This document shows, piece after piece, positions 1-9,267 of a stretch of 64,000 nt of DNA. A program made the position numbers and the translations under genes. Location: NCBI RefSeq assembly GCF_902705885.1, contig NZ_CACSIP010000034.1, forward strand, positions 186,001-250,000, given 5' to 3'. Position 1 is the stretch's first letter, and each line of letters starts with the position of its first letter. Source of the DNA: Mycolicibacterium austroafricanum (lineage in GTDB: Bacteria; Actinomycetota; Actinomycetes; Mycobacteriales; Mycobacteriaceae). The notes beneath the pieces are model-generated. The model made no database searches, was not told where the DNA came from, and saw nothing but the letters and a program-made list of their open reading frames with translations.

Positions 1-54
1 GCTTCCTCGACCGCCACGACTCCGAAGGCTGATCATCCACAGATCGCCATATGT

Positions 55-2034
55 ATGGTGTGGTGCATGCCACACGTCACAGGTGCCGCGGTGCGCGATC
101 CGGAGCTGGCACGGCTGACCGGTCTGCCCTTCGACGACCCCGACGAGGTGATCCGCGCAGCGATCGCCGAGGCCAGTGTGCCCGCGCTGCTGATGTCAAT
201 GGTGCACATGACCGGAGACCTCGCGATCCTCGACGAGCTGCCGGGCCCGTACATGCTCATCGCGATGGACCTGCAGGGCGCGATGAGCGAACCGGACAAA
301 CAGGTGGTGCGCGACCGGGCATTCGAGGTCGCCCGTGACTACCGCGACCGGGGATGCCCGCCACCGTTCATCCCCGACGAGCACCAGCTGCGGGTGATGC
401 TCGACGTGATGTCCGCCGGGCAGGTCACCGAGGAGTTCGTCGACTACATCGCCGCCGACCTGCGGTTCACCGACAAGGACCAGGCCGGGCCGGTGCTCTC
501 CTCGACCGCAGAGCAACGCGCCGGCTTCCCGGTGGTCGTCATCGGCTGCGGGGAGTCGGGGCTGCTGGCGGGCATCAAGCTCAAACAGGCCGGCATCCCG
601 TTCACGATCATCGACAAGCAGTCCGGGGTGGGCGGCACATGGCTGGCCAACCGCTATCCGGGATGTCGTGTCGACATCGCCAGCCAGTACTACACGTATT
701 CGTTCGAGCCGATCGACCACTGGCAGCACCACTACGCCACCCAGCCCGAGATCCTGCAGTACCTGGGCGACGTGATGGATCGATACCAGATCGGCGAGCA
801 CATCCGGTTCGAGACCGAGGTGATCGGCGCCGCGTGGGACGAGGCGACCTCGACATGGCAGGTGCAGATCAGGGACGCCGCCGGTGTCTGCGAGACGCTC
901 ACCGCCCGGGGGCTGATCTGCGCTGTCGGCCAGTTCAGCAACCCGGTGATCCCGGACATCAAGGGCGCCAAGGGCTTCGACTGTCCCTCATTTCACACCG
1001 CCGACTGGGACGACAGCGTCGACCTCGCCGGCAAGCGGGTGGCTGTCATCGGTGCCGGCGCCAGTGGATTCCAGTTGGTCCCCGCGATCGCCGAGACCAC
1101 CGCACACGTCGACGTCTACCAGCGCACCGCGCAGTGGATGGCGCCCAACGTCAACTATCACGCACCCGTCGGTGACGGCGCCCGGTGGGCCACAAGGCAT
1201 CTGCCGTACTACGGCAGATGGCTGCGGTTCGTGACATGGTGGCCGATCGCCGACGCGCTCAACGAGCAGATCACCATCGACCCGGAGTGGGACAACGGCG
1301 GGCTGTCGGTCAGCGCGGGCAACCACACGATCCGGGAGGTGTTCGTCGCGTGGATGCAGGCGTTCACCACCGATGAGGAACTGCTGGCCAAAGTCACGCC
1401 GAAGTACCCGCCGATGGGCAAGCGCACCCTGCAGGACGACGGGACCTGGCTGACCACGCTGCAGCGCGACGACGTCGAACTGATCACCGACGGCGTCGCC
1501 GAGATCACCCCGGACGGGGTCACCGACGGCGCCGGTGTGCACCGGCCCGCCGATGTGTTGTTGTGGGCCACCGGTTTCGATGTCAACCACCAACTCGGGC
1601 CCGTCGACATCCGCGGGGTGGGCGGCGTCGGACTGAACGACGCGTGGGGTGACGCCGCCTATGCCTACCTCGGTATCACGGTCAACGACTTCCCGAACTT
1701 CTTCTGCATGTTCGGCCCAGGCACCAACGCCGTCAACGGCGCAAGCCTGATCTACAACTCCGAATGCCAGATGCGGTACATCCTCGGGTGCATCGACATG
1801 GTGCTGACCTCGGGCGCCGCATCGGCGATGCCCAGGGCCGAGGTGTGCACCGATTACGACCGGCGCAGCCAGGCGCGCCTGAAAACCATGGTGTACTCGC
1901 ACCCCGCCGTCACGAGCAGCTATTACAAGAACTCGGCCGGTGAACTGCCGACGCTGTTCGCGTGGCGCATCGTCGATTACTGGAAGTGGACACATCGCCC
2001 GAACCCGGACGACTACGAACTCGACAAGCCTTGA
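55..2034 (+). CDS. Baeyer-Villiger-type flavin monooxygenase
   Basis: A 659-residue FAD/NADPH-dependent monooxygenase, probably cytosolic, expected to insert oxygen into ketones (steroid or cyclic ketone). It has an N-terminal extension of about 155 residues before the FAD Rossmann motif GCGESG (164-169), which is typical of the long BVMO class. A second dinucleotide motif, GAGASG, lies near 331 and LLWATGF near 503. The BVMO fingerprint FxGxxxHxxxW appears as FDCPSFHTADW (about 308-318), with Cys in place of the usual Gly. The start is uncertain: ATG at 55 or ATG at 67, neither with a clear ribosome site. The stop lies 14 bases before the next gene, a hydroxysteroid-type SDR, so the two are probably co-transcribed and could act in sequence on one alcohol/ketone. 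Substrate is inferred only. Confidence 0.88.
   Translation: MVWCMPHVTGAAVRDPELARLTGLPFDDPDEVIRAAIAEASVPALLMSMVHMTGDLAILDELPGPYMLIAMDLQGAMSEPDKQVVRDRAFEVARDYRDRGCPPPFIPDEHQLRVMLDVMSAGQVTEEFVDYIAADLRFTDKDQAGPVLSSTAEQRAGFPVVVIGCGESGLLAGIKLKQAGIPFTIIDKQSGVGGTWLANRYPGCRVDIASQYYTYSFEPIDHWQHHYATQPEILQYLGDVMDRYQIGEHIRFETEVIGAAWDEATSTWQVQIRDAAGVCETLTARGLICAVGQFSNPVIPDIKGAKGFDCPSFHTADWDDSVDLAGKRVAVIGAGASGFQLVPAIAETTAHVDVYQRTAQWMAPNVNYHAPVGDGARWATRHLPYYGRWLRFVTWWPIADALNEQITIDPEWDNGGLSVSAGNHTIREVFVAWMQAFTTDEELLAKVTPKYPPMGKRTLQDDGTWLTTLQRDDVELITDGVAEITPDGVTDGAGVHRPADVLLWATGFDVNHQLGPVDIRGVGGVGLNDAWGDAAYAYLGITVNDFPNFFCMFGPGTNAVNGASLIYNSECQMRYILGCIDMVLTSGAASAMPRAEVCTDYDRRSQARLKTMVYSHPAVTSSYYKNSAGELPTLFAWRIVDYWKWTHRPNPDDYELDKP
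58..75. promoter_or_regulatory. GTGTGG-N6-CCACAC inverted repeat at the monooxygenase start
   Basis: A perfect 6-base inverted repeat with a 6-base spacer covers both candidate start codons (55 and 67) of the monooxygenase. A regulator bound here would block initiation. No regulator gene is visible upstream in this window, so this is only a candidate operator. Confidence 0.3.
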
Positions 2035-2048
2035 CACCAGGAGGATTG

Positions 2049-2831
2049 ATGACAGGACGGTTGGCCGGAAAGGTCGCCCTGATCAGCGGGGGCGCCCGGG
2101 GGATGGGCGCGTCGCATGCCCGTGAGATGGTGGCCCAGGGCGCGAAGGTGGTCTGCGGCGACATCTTGGACGGCGACGGCGAGTTGGTGGCCAAGGAACT
2201 CGGCGAGGATGCGCGCTACGTGCATCTCGACGTCACCCGCACCGAGGACTGGCAGGCCGCGGTCGCCCACACCGTCACCGAGTTCGGCGGGCTGGACGTG
2301 CTGGTGAACAACGCCGGCATCCTCAACATCGGCACCGTCGAGGATTTTGAGCTCTCGGAGTGGCATCGCATCCTCGACATCAACCTCACCGGTGTCTTCC
2401 TGGGCATCCGCGCCGTGACGCCGACGATGAAAGACGCCGGACACGGATCGATCATCAACATCTCGTCGATCGAAGGCATGGCCGGCACGATCGCCAGCCA
2501 CGGCTACACTGCGACGAAGTTCGCGGTCCGCGGCCTGACCAAGTCAGTCGCTCTGGAGTTGGGACAGTTCGGGATTCGGGTGAATTCGGTGCACCCGGGT
2601 CTGGTGAAGACCCCGATGGCCGACTGGGTGCCCGAGGACATCTTCTCCAGCGCGCTGGGGCGGATCGCCCAGCCCAGGGAGGTCAGCAACATGGTGGTCT
2701 ATCTGGCCAGCGACGAGTCGAGTTTCTCGACCGGTTCGGAGTTCGTCGTCGACGGCGGGGTGCTGGCCGGTCTGGCCCACAAGGACTTCTCCGCCGTCGA
2801 CGTCGAGCAGCAACCCGACTGGATCACTTAG
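2049..2831 (+). CDS. fabG3: Short-chain dehydrogenase, 20-beta-hydroxysteroid dehydrogenase-like (FabG3/Rv2002 type)
   Basis: A 260-residue classical SDR that interconverts a secondary alcohol and ketone with NAD(P)H. The nucleotide motif SGGARGMG is at 13-20, NNAG at 87-90, catalytic Ser near 139-140, and Tyr153/Lys157 in YTATK. Length and sequence along the whole chain closely resemble M. tuberculosis FabG3 (Rv2002), a 20-beta-hydroxysteroid dehydrogenase, as I remember that protein. ATG 2049 follows an AGGA about 5 bases upstream, 14 bases after the monooxygenase stop; an in-frame start at 1962 lies inside the upstream gene and was rejected. The 3' end overlaps the convergent LuxR gene by four bases. 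Confidence 0.9.
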   Translation: MTGRLAGKVALISGGARGMGASHAREMVAQGAKVVCGDILDGDGELVAKELGEDARYVHLDVTRTEDWQAAVAHTVTEFGGLDVLVNNAGILNIGTVEDFELSEWHRILDINLTGVFLGIRAVTPTMKDAGHGSIINISSIEGMAGTIASHGYTATKFAVRGLTKSVALELGQFGIRVNSVHPGLVKTPMADWVPEDIFSSALGRIAQPREVSNMVVYLASDESSFSTGSEFVVDGGVLAGLAHKDFSAVDVEQQPDWIT

Positions 2832-5632
2832 AGCGTGTTGCTGCGGGCCCGGTCCATCCGCCGGCCCAATTCCGCGCGGGAGCCGATGCCGAGCTTGCGG
2901 TAGATCTTCGTGAGGTTGTGTTCGACGGTCTTGGTGCTGATGAACATCGACGCGGCGATGTCCTTGTTGGTGGCGCCGGAGGCCGCCATCTCGGCGACCT
3001 GTTGCTCTGACGGGGTCAGCTGGCTGAGGTCGTCATTGGGCGTCACCACGGCGCGGGCCAGTTCGGCTTGGGCCCGTCGCGCCCACAACGGTGTGCCCAG
3101 CTGCTCGAACTGCTGCAGCGCCTCGGTCAGATTGGCTGCCGCCGTGTGCTTCTGACGCAGCCGGCGCTGCAGTTGGCCCAGGATCAGCTGGGTCCGGGCC
3201 CGTTCGAACGGCATCGGCAGGCCCTCGTGTTCGGCCATGGCCTGATGCGCCATCGTCTCGGCCGCGGTGACGTCTCCGTGCGCGGCCAGCAGCATCGCCC
3301 GGCAACGCGCTCCCACCGCCTTCATCCAGGTCCGTCCGTGCTCGAGGCCGTTGTGCTCGAGTGCGGCGGTGAGGAACTCGGCGTCGTCGAGCCGGCCCAC
3401 ACCGACCATCGCCTCGATCACGTCGGGCAGATGCCAGGCGTACATCAGCTCGGTGACCGGCGGGCGGCCGGTGGACAGAAACGTGCTGTCCAGCGCATCG
3501 AGCGCCTCGCGGTGATTGCCCAGCGATTCCTCCAGGAAGCACAGCGTCATCCCCGGCCAGTCGGCGACGTGCGATGAGCTGCGGTTCTTCATCGCGACCA
3601 GGACCCATCGGGCATCGGCACGAGCCTCGTCGACCCGGCCGGCGTACGCCGCCACGGCCGCTCGCACCGTCATCGGGATGATCAGCACGTCGTCGCCACC
3701 GAGTTGTTCGGCCCGTTCGACGGCTTCGGCGGCCTCCGCGGCGGCCTCGGCGAGCTGTCCGCGCCACACATGGTTGATCGCCAGGAAACCGGCGATGGCC
3801 ATCATGTCGCTCTCGGCGCCCCGCTCGATGCAGATCTCCCGTGCCGCCGTCAGCTCCCGGTGGGCCTGCTCGAGCCGACCGGTCCAGGACAACGCGAGTG
3901 CGTGGACGAACGGCGCCCGGAAGATGATCGGGACGTCGAGGGTGCTGTCGTAGAGCTCACGGGCCCGATCCAATGCGGCGTGGTCCAGGCCGCGTCCGCA
4001 CTGGAAGTTCACATGGACCGACCAGGACAGCGCGGCACTGGTCAGCCCCGGAATCCCGAGCTCCTCGGCGAGCTTGACGGCATCGCGGACATGCCTGCGG
4101 GCATCGTCGAGCTCGCCGGAGCTGTTGAGCGCGAAGGACAATCGCAGCAATACCGTCACGGTGATGGCCGGGTTGCCCACGGCGTCGTCGAGCGCCTTAC
4201 GGAGCAGCTCGACAGCGCTGTCGTGCTCGTTCTGGTACATCCGGACCATCGCGAGCTGGCTGAACGCCATCGCCCGCAGAATCCCCGGCTCCATCGTCTC
4301 CGCGGCGGCGCTGACGATCGCTCCCGCCTGCGCGGTGTCACCGGCCAGGAAGTGGTTCTCCGCGGCTTTGATGCGCCGCAGCGGGTTGTCGCCGCCCAGC
4401 CCGATCGCCAGGTCGACCAGTTCGGCGGCAGCGGCAGGAGCACCCCGGGCCCGTGCCGCGTCGGCGGCCCGGTCGAGGGCGGTGAAGATCTCGTCGTCGG
4501 CATTCGCCGCGCCGAGCGCCAGGTGCCGGGCCTTGAGCTCCGGCTGGGTCTCCACAGCGCTCAGTCTGCGGTGCATGGCCCGCCGCACGGTCGGCCCGGC
4601 GTCGGCGTAGACGCCGCTGGCCAACAGGGGATGGGTGAAGCGGACCCGGTTCCCTTCCAGCGTGACGATGCCGTCGGCTTCGATCTGTTCGACCAGCCGG
4701 ACCAGTTCCGCGGTGCTGATGCCGTTCGCATCGGCCAACAGCTCGACGGTGGGTTCGGCCACGCAGGCCACGCTGAGCAGCAGCGACCGGACCTCATCGT
4801 CGAGCAGGCCGATCCGGTGGCGGACCACCTCGGCCAGGGTGGCGGGCAGCGGCTGGTCGGCAGCGGCCGGCCCGTCGCCGATCGCGCGGGCCAGTTCGAT
4901 CGCGAAAAACGGATTGCCGCCGGAGATCTCGGCGATCCGGAGCACTGTCGGGCGGGAGAACGTCCGGCCGAGCCGTTCGGAGAGCACGCCGTGCAGCTGC
5001 CGGATGGTCAAGGGGCGCACCGTGACACGGTGGAGGCCGTCCGGACGATCCAGGTGCATCCAGCCGGCGGCGGTGCCTTCGCCCGGTTCGCACCGCTCGG
5101 TGATCAGAACGCCGAACGCTCCCTTGAGTCGGCGTACGGCGAACTCGATCGCGGCGCGGCTGGAGCCGTCCAGCCACTGAGCGTCGTCGATCGCGACGAG
5201 CACCGGCGCGCCGTCGGCCAGCGTGTGCAACACGTTGAGGAATCCCGCGGCCACCACGCGCTGATCGGTCGCGGGCCCGTCGGCCCCCGCACGCAGCAGG
5301 ACCCGGTCCAACGCCAACAACTGCAGCGACGGCAGCCGCGCGAAGCGCGCCGGTTCGAGGTCGCCGAGCAGGTCCGCCAGCGCCGCGAACGCCATCACCG
5401 ATTCCGCCTGGCCGACGCGCGCCGTCAACACCCGGAATCCGCGGTCGCGGGCCTGCTCCAGCAGCGACATCCACAGCGTGGTTTTGCCGATCCCGGCCTG
5501 GCCCTCGATGACCAGCCCGGTGGGCCGTGACGTTGCGGCAGCAAGGAATCCAGCAACCTGCCGATCCTCGACCGATGACCCGCTAGCGCTGGACATGGGG
5601 TCCATCATCGCAGTGGGCAAAGACAAGCGCAT
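2828..5632 (-). CDS. LuxR-family transcriptional regulator with AAA ATPase domain (LAL type)
   Basis: A 934-residue large ATP-binding LuxR regulator. The Walker A motif GQAGIGKT is at about 44-51 and a Walker B-like AIDDAQWL near 140. A long helical, TPR-like middle follows, and a GerE/LuxR helix-turn-helix closes the protein at about 870-925 (LTPSEQQVAEM, then STKTVEHNLTKIYRKLG). Such proteins are MalT-like signal-dependent activators; the ligand is not apparent. Starts at 5632, 5608, 5605 and 5596 are all possible. The gene begins 28 bases after the quinone oxidoreductase stop on the same strand, so the pair is likely an operon and the regulator may control that gene or the convergent steroid-type genes. 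Confidence 0.9.
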   Translation of the reverse strand: MRLSLPTAMMDPMSSASGSSVEDRQVAGFLAAATSRPTGLVIEGQAGIGKTTLWMSLLEQARDRGFRVLTARVGQAESVMAFAALADLLGDLEPARFARLPSLQLLALDRVLLRAGADGPATDQRVVAAGFLNVLHTLADGAPVLVAIDDAQWLDGSSRAAIEFAVRRLKGAFGVLITERCEPGEGTAAGWMHLDRPDGLHRVTVRPLTIRQLHGVLSERLGRTFSRPTVLRIAEISGGNPFFAIELARAIGDGPAAADQPLPATLAEVVRHRIGLLDDEVRSLLLSVACVAEPTVELLADANGISTAELVRLVEQIEADGIVTLEGNRVRFTHPLLASGVYADAGPTVRRAMHRRLSAVETQPELKARHLALGAANADDEIFTALDRAADAARARGAPAAAAELVDLAIGLGGDNPLRRIKAAENHFLAGDTAQAGAIVSAAAETMEPGILRAMAFSQLAMVRMYQNEHDSAVELLRKALDDAVGNPAITVTVLLRLSFALNSSGELDDARRHVRDAVKLAEELGIPGLTSAALSWSVHVNFQCGRGLDHAALDRARELYDSTLDVPIIFRAPFVHALALSWTGRLEQAHRELTAAREICIERGAESDMMAIAGFLAINHVWRGQLAEAAAEAAEAVERAEQLGGDDVLIIPMTVRAAVAAYAGRVDEARADARWVLVAMKNRSSSHVADWPGMTLCFLEESLGNHREALDALDSTFLSTGRPPVTELMYAWHLPDVIEAMVGVGRLDDAEFLTAALEHNGLEHGRTWMKAVGARCRAMLLAAHGDVTAAETMAHQAMAEHEGLPMPFERARTQLILGQLQRRLRQKHTAAANLTEALQQFEQLGTPLWARRAQAELARAVVTPNDDLSQLTPSEQQVAEMAASGATNKDIAASMFISTKTVEHNLTKIYRKLGIGSRAELGRRMDRARSNTL

Positions 5633-5660
5633 GACTTCGGGCGGTTCCGTGGGTCCGCGG

Positions 5661-6644
5661 TCACCGCAGCACCACGACGACCTTGCCTTTCGCGGTCCGG
5701 TCCTCCAGCGAGGCGATCGCCTCGGCGGCCCGCTCGAGCGGATACACCACCGGCTCCGGCGCGGACACGGCGCCCGAGGCCAGCAGCGGCTCCAACTCCG
5801 CCCACTGCTCCTGCAGGTAACCGGGATGGCTCAGCGTCCACGCTCCCCAGCCGACACCGACGGCGTCGACGTTGTTGAGCAGCAGCCGGTTCACCTTGAT
5901 CGTGGGGATCTCCCCGCCGGTGAACCCGACGACGAGCAATCGTCCGCCGGGAGCCAGCGAACGCAGCGAGTCGGTGAACCGGTCCCCGCCCACCGGGTCG
6001 ACGACGATGTCCACCCCGCGCCCGCCGGTGAGTTCCTTGACGGCGTCCTTGAAACCGTCGGCCAGCACCACGTCGGTTGCCCCCGCCGCGCGGGCGACAT
6101 CGACCTTGTCCTCGTTGCTGACCACGGCGATCACCCGGGACGCGCCGAACGGGGGCGCCAGTCGCAGGGTGGAGGTGCCGATACCGCCGGCGGCGCCGTG
6201 TACGAGCACGGTCTCACCGTCGCGGAGTCTGCCGCGGGTGCGCAGCGCGAAGTGCACCGTCAGGTCGTTGAACAGCAGCCCGGCGCCCGCCTCGAACGAC
6301 ACCGAGTCCGGCAGTTTGAACAACCTTTCCGGTTGCAGCGCAACGACTTCGGCCATCGCGCCGAAGAGCATCGTCAGACCGGCCACCCGGTCGCCCGGCG
6401 CCACGGGTGCGCCATCGGGTGCGCTGCGCACCACCCCGGCGATCTCGGCTCCGGGGGTGTAGGGCAACGGCGGCTTGTACTGATAGAGCCCGCGGGACTG
6501 CAGTGCGTCGGGAAACGCCACCCCCGCGGCGTGGACGTCGACGATGACCGTGTCGTCCCCGGCGGCGGTTGCGGCGGGTTCGTCGATCTCCACCACCTTG
6601 GCGGCCTGCGGTCCCTCGAGTTCGGCGATCTGAATGGCGCGCAT
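5661..6644 (-). CDS. NADPH:quinone oxidoreductase, zeta-crystallin-like MDR family
   Basis: A 327-residue zinc-independent medium-chain dehydrogenase/reductase. The N-terminal GroES-like domain contains VAFPDALQSRG. The Rossmann region contains HGAAGGIGTS near residue 145, and DPVGGD follows. No cluster of structural-zinc cysteines is present, as expected for quinone reductases of this branch. ATG 6644 was chosen because the residues from there (MRAIQIAELEGP) match the usual family start; an upstream start at 6662 adds six unlikely residues. It lies divergent from the alpha/beta hydrolase at 6740 and upstream of the LuxR regulator. It resembles mycobacterial proteins annotated FadB4, but I do not assign that name. 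Confidence 0.88.
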   Translation of the reverse strand: MRAIQIAELEGPQAAKVVEIDEPAATAAGDDTVIVDVHAAGVAFPDALQSRGLYQYKPPLPYTPGAEIAGVVRSAPDGAPVAPGDRVAGLTMLFGAMAEVVALQPERLFKLPDSVSFEAGAGLLFNDLTVHFALRTRGRLRDGETVLVHGAAGGIGTSTLRLAPPFGASRVIAVVSNEDKVDVARAAGATDVVLADGFKDAVKELTGGRGVDIVVDPVGGDRFTDSLRSLAPGGRLLVVGFTGGEIPTIKVNRLLLNNVDAVGVGWGAWTLSHPGYLQEQWAELEPLLASGAVSAPEPVVYPLERAAEAIASLEDRTAKGKVVVVLR

Positions 6645-6739
6645 CAGACCATTTAACTGCACCGTCGCCGGCCACCCCGGCCGGTACAGTCACCTCACCG
6701 GCAAAGTCGCCGGATCCAGGGAGTGCACAGGGAGCGCGG

Positions 6740-7813
6740 ATGGCACGAGGCGGTAGCGCCCGGTTGCGGCGCGCGTTCGCCCCAGCCCAGGAACTGCCCC
6801 GGGGCCGTGTCGTCGACGTCCGGTCCAGGGACGGCGTGCGGCTGCACACCGAGGTGTTCGGACCCGAGGACGGATATCCGATCGTGCTGGCGCACGGCAT
6901 CACCTGCGCCATCCGGGTCTGGGCCTATCAGATCGCCGACCTGGCCCAGCACTACCGGGTGATCGCCTATGACCACCGCGGCCACGGCCGCAGTGCGGTG
7001 CCGCCGCGCCGGGGCGGGTACAGCCTGGACCACCTGGCCGCCGATCTGGATGCCGTGCTCGACGCGACCCTGGCGCCGGAGGAGCGCGCCGTCATCGCCG
7101 GCCACTCCATGGGCGGGATCGCGATCAGCTCGTGGTCGGAACGGTATCCGCACCGTGTGGCGCAGCGCGCGGACGCGGTGGCGCTGATCAACACGACCAC
7201 CGGTGACCTGCTGCGCAACGTCAACCTGCTGCCCGTGCCTGCGACGCTGGCAGAGGCCCGGGTACGGGCGGCGGGTTCCCTGCTCAAGACGTTCGGGGCG
7301 GCGCCGCTGCTGCGCGCCGCCGACCGTCCGAGTCGCCGTTTCGTGTCGACGATCGCGGTGGGCCGCGATGCCGACCCGGCGGTCGTGGACTTCGTCTTCG
7401 AGCTGTTCAACCGCACCGCGTCGGCCGGACGCGGAGGGTGGGCGCGGGTGCTGGTCGACCACCTCGGTCCGAGGCACATCGCGCTGACGAACCTCACGGT
7501 GCCGACGCTGGTCATCGGCAGTCAGCAGGACCGGCTGCTGCCCATGGTGTCGTCGCGCCGGATCGCGGCCACCGCGCCGAACCTGGCCCGCTTCGTCGAG
7601 CTCGCCGGCGGGCACTGCGCGATTCTGGAGCGACCGGACGACGTCAACGAACACCTGCGGTGGCTGGTGGAGGAGGCGACGGGGGAAAGTCAAGCTGGGG
7701 CGAGCGAAGCGACGGGGGAAAGTCAAGCTGGGGCGAGCGAAGCGACGGGAGAGGTTCAAGCTGGGGCGAGCGAAGCGACGGGAGAGATTCAGGAGCGGCG
7801 GATCAGCTCCTGA
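6740..7813 (+). CDS. Alpha/beta hydrolase with a repeat-derived C-terminal tail
   Basis: A 357-residue serine hydrolase of unknown substrate. The nucleophile elbow GHSMGG lies near residue 120, an HG oxyanion motif near 55, and the catalytic His in GGHCAIL near 290. ATG 6740 follows GGGAG at 6730-6734. The fold ends around residue 312; the last 40 or so residues are encoded by a 33-base tandem repeat that reads as ATGESQAGASE units, so the tail looks like repeat DNA captured into the reading frame. The last 25 bases overlap the convergent amine oxidase gene. Confidence 0.85.
   Translation: MARGGSARLRRAFAPAQELPRGRVVDVRSRDGVRLHTEVFGPEDGYPIVLAHGITCAIRVWAYQIADLAQHYRVIAYDHRGHGRSAVPPRRGGYSLDHLAADLDAVLDATLAPEERAVIAGHSMGGIAISSWSERYPHRVAQRADAVALINTTTGDLLRNVNLLPVPATLAEARVRAAGSLLKTFGAAPLLRAADRPSRRFVSTIAVGRDADPAVVDFVFELFNRTASAGRGGWARVLVDHLGPRHIALTNLTVPTLVIGSQQDRLLPMVSSRRIAATAPNLARFVELAGGHCAILERPDDVNEHLRWLVEEATGESQAGASEATGESQAGASEATGEVQAGASEATGEIQERRISS
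7676..7792. repeat. 33-base tandem repeat, about 3.5 copies
   Basis: Units begin at 7676, 7709, 7742 and 7775 (partial). The first two are identical; the third and fourth drift (GGGAGAGGTTCAAG in place of GGGGGAAAGTCAAG). The array lies inside the hydrolase coding end and runs to the stop of the convergent amine oxidase, keeping the plus-strand frame open because 33 is a multiple of three. Confidence 0.95.
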
Positions 7814-9132
7814 TGCGCCTCGGCGGCCGCCCGCATGCCGGAGCGCACCGCCCCGTCCAGAAAGCCCGTCCACTCGTCGGCGGTCTCGGTGCCCGCCCAG
7901 AAGATGGCGTCCACCGGGGCGCGCAACCACCGCCCGTGTCTGGTCCACGAGCCGGGCGGGACCGCCGCGGTCGGCCCACCGGGCGCGAACTGTTCGGTGC
8001 CCCAGCAGTGGTCGAGGTAGTCCAGCGGATGCGCCGCGGCGTCGCCGAACAGCGCGGCGAACCCGGCGAGGGCGACCTCGCGCCGCTTCTCGCCGGGCAG
8101 TGAGTCGAAGACGTTGGCATCGGTGAAACCCAGCAGGATTCCGGGGCCCGCGGGGCCGGGGCTGACGTCGAAGGTGATGAACACCGGCCCCTCGTCGGAC
8201 AGCGCCTCACCCGAGTGGCCGTGGTCCCGCCAGAACGGGGTCTGGTAGGCCGCGTAGGCCTTGCTCAGGCGTCCCTGCGGCCAGTGCCGCGCCAGCTCGC
8301 GGTGCTCGGGCGGGAGTGCGGGCTCGAACTCGATACCGGCGCGGTGGGCCGGTGGGATCGCGACGACGACCGCGCGGCCGCTGAACTCACCGCCTGCGGT
8401 CGCGACGGTCAGGGTGCTGTCGGGGCGGCGTTCGATGCGCTGCACCGGTGCGCCGAGCACGACACGGTCGCCGAGTTCGTCGGCCATCCGGACCGCGATC
8501 TGCTGAGTTCCCGCCGGGAAGCGGTCCTGTTGGGCGCCGCCCTCGACGTCGAGCATGCGACCCAGACCGCCCGCGGCCTTGACGTAGCGCACCGCATGCA
8601 GCAGGGAGACCGCGCGGGGTTCACAGCCCCACGTCACCCGCGCCATGATCGCCATCAGGTCACGTGTCGAGGCCCCGGCGTGCACCGAGCGCAGCCAGTC
8701 ATCGAGGGAGATGGCGTCGAGATCCGCGGCGATCGGCGAGGCCCACGGCTCGGCGACCGGGACCTTCTTGCTGATCCGGTCGAACCGCCACTGGATCCGC
8801 GACACGTCGAGCAGTTCGATGATCGACAGCCGGGGGATGGTGCTGCGATAGGACCGCACCCGGCCACGCCAGCGGATCAGGTTCTTGCCGCGGCCGTAGG
8901 TGGGGACCGACTCGCAACCCAGCTCGGCGGCCAGCGCGAGCACCGCGTCCTGCGTCGGCCCGACGAACGTCGCACCGAGGTCGACGGGCACCCCGGCCAG
9001 GTCGGCGGTGTAGGACCGGCCGCCGACACGGTCGCGACCTTCGAGGACCACGACGTCGTGCCCGAGCCGGGTGAGCTCACGTGCCGCGGACAGTCCCGCG
9101 AAACCCGCTCCCACGACAACGACGTCGGCCAT
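7789..9132 (-). CDS. Flavin-containing amine oxidase
   Basis: A 447-residue FAD-dependent amine oxidase of the MAO/polyamine oxidase family, which oxidises an amine to imine with release of H2O2. The N-terminal dinucleotide motif VVGAGFAGLSAA is followed by the GG doublet DRVGGRSY, and the C-terminal FAD-contact region reads FWAGTETADEWTGFLDGA. ATG 9132 starts at MADVVVVG, directly before the Rossmann strand; an upstream in-frame start at 9186 adds an unlikely basic leader. Substrate is unknown. The 3' end overlaps the alpha/beta hydrolase repeat tail, and the gene is divergent from the EthA-like monooxygenase. Confidence 0.9.
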   Translation of the reverse strand: MADVVVVGAGFAGLSAARELTRLGHDVVVLEGRDRVGGRSYTADLAGVPVDLGATFVGPTQDAVLALAAELGCESVPTYGRGKNLIRWRGRVRSYRSTIPRLSIIELLDVSRIQWRFDRISKKVPVAEPWASPIAADLDAISLDDWLRSVHAGASTRDLMAIMARVTWGCEPRAVSLLHAVRYVKAAGGLGRMLDVEGGAQQDRFPAGTQQIAVRMADELGDRVVLGAPVQRIERRPDSTLTVATAGGEFSGRAVVVAIPPAHRAGIEFEPALPPEHRELARHWPQGRLSKAYAAYQTPFWRDHGHSGEALSDEGPVFITFDVSPGPAGPGILLGFTDANVFDSLPGEKRREVALAGFAALFGDAAAHPLDYLDHCWGTEQFAPGGPTAAVPPGSWTRHGRWLRAPVDAIFWAGTETADEWTGFLDGAVRSGMRAAAEAHQELIRRS

Positions 9133-9149
9133 CTCCCCATCGTTGCGGA

Positions 9150-9192
9150 TTCGGCGTGGAAACGTGCGCGTAGCGGCGATTCGCACGCCGAA
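9150..9192. repeat. Inverted repeat TTCGGCGTG / CACGCCGAA in the divergent promoter region
   Basis: Nine-base perfect arms (9150-9158 and 9184-9192) flank a 25-base loop between the amine oxidase and the EthA-like gene. It could be an operator or one of the short dispersed intergenic palindromes common in environmental mycobacteria. The rest of this 135-base gap holds AAAGGAG as the ribosome site of the downstream gene. Confidence 0.5.
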
Positions 9193-9267
9193 ATCGACCT
9201 GAATTCATCGACGCGGCGAGGGGTTGACCCATATCGTGGTACGTGACCGGACCAAAGGAGCTTGCGG

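Noticed and set aside
1..32. Possible 3' end of an upstream plus-strand gene reading FLDRHDSEG then TGA
   Set aside because: Only ten codons are in the window; no family can be seen, so it is not listed as a feature.
3704..5530. 608-codon open frame on the plus strand opposite the LuxR regulator
   Set aside because: It is a GC-rich shadow of the minus-strand gene: Arg/Gly/Gln/Pro-rich, no motifs, whereas the minus strand has Walker and helix-turn-helix motifs.
7676..7792. CRISPR array
   Set aside because: Copies are directly adjacent with no spacers; it is a simple tandem repeat. The same applies to 50659-50807.
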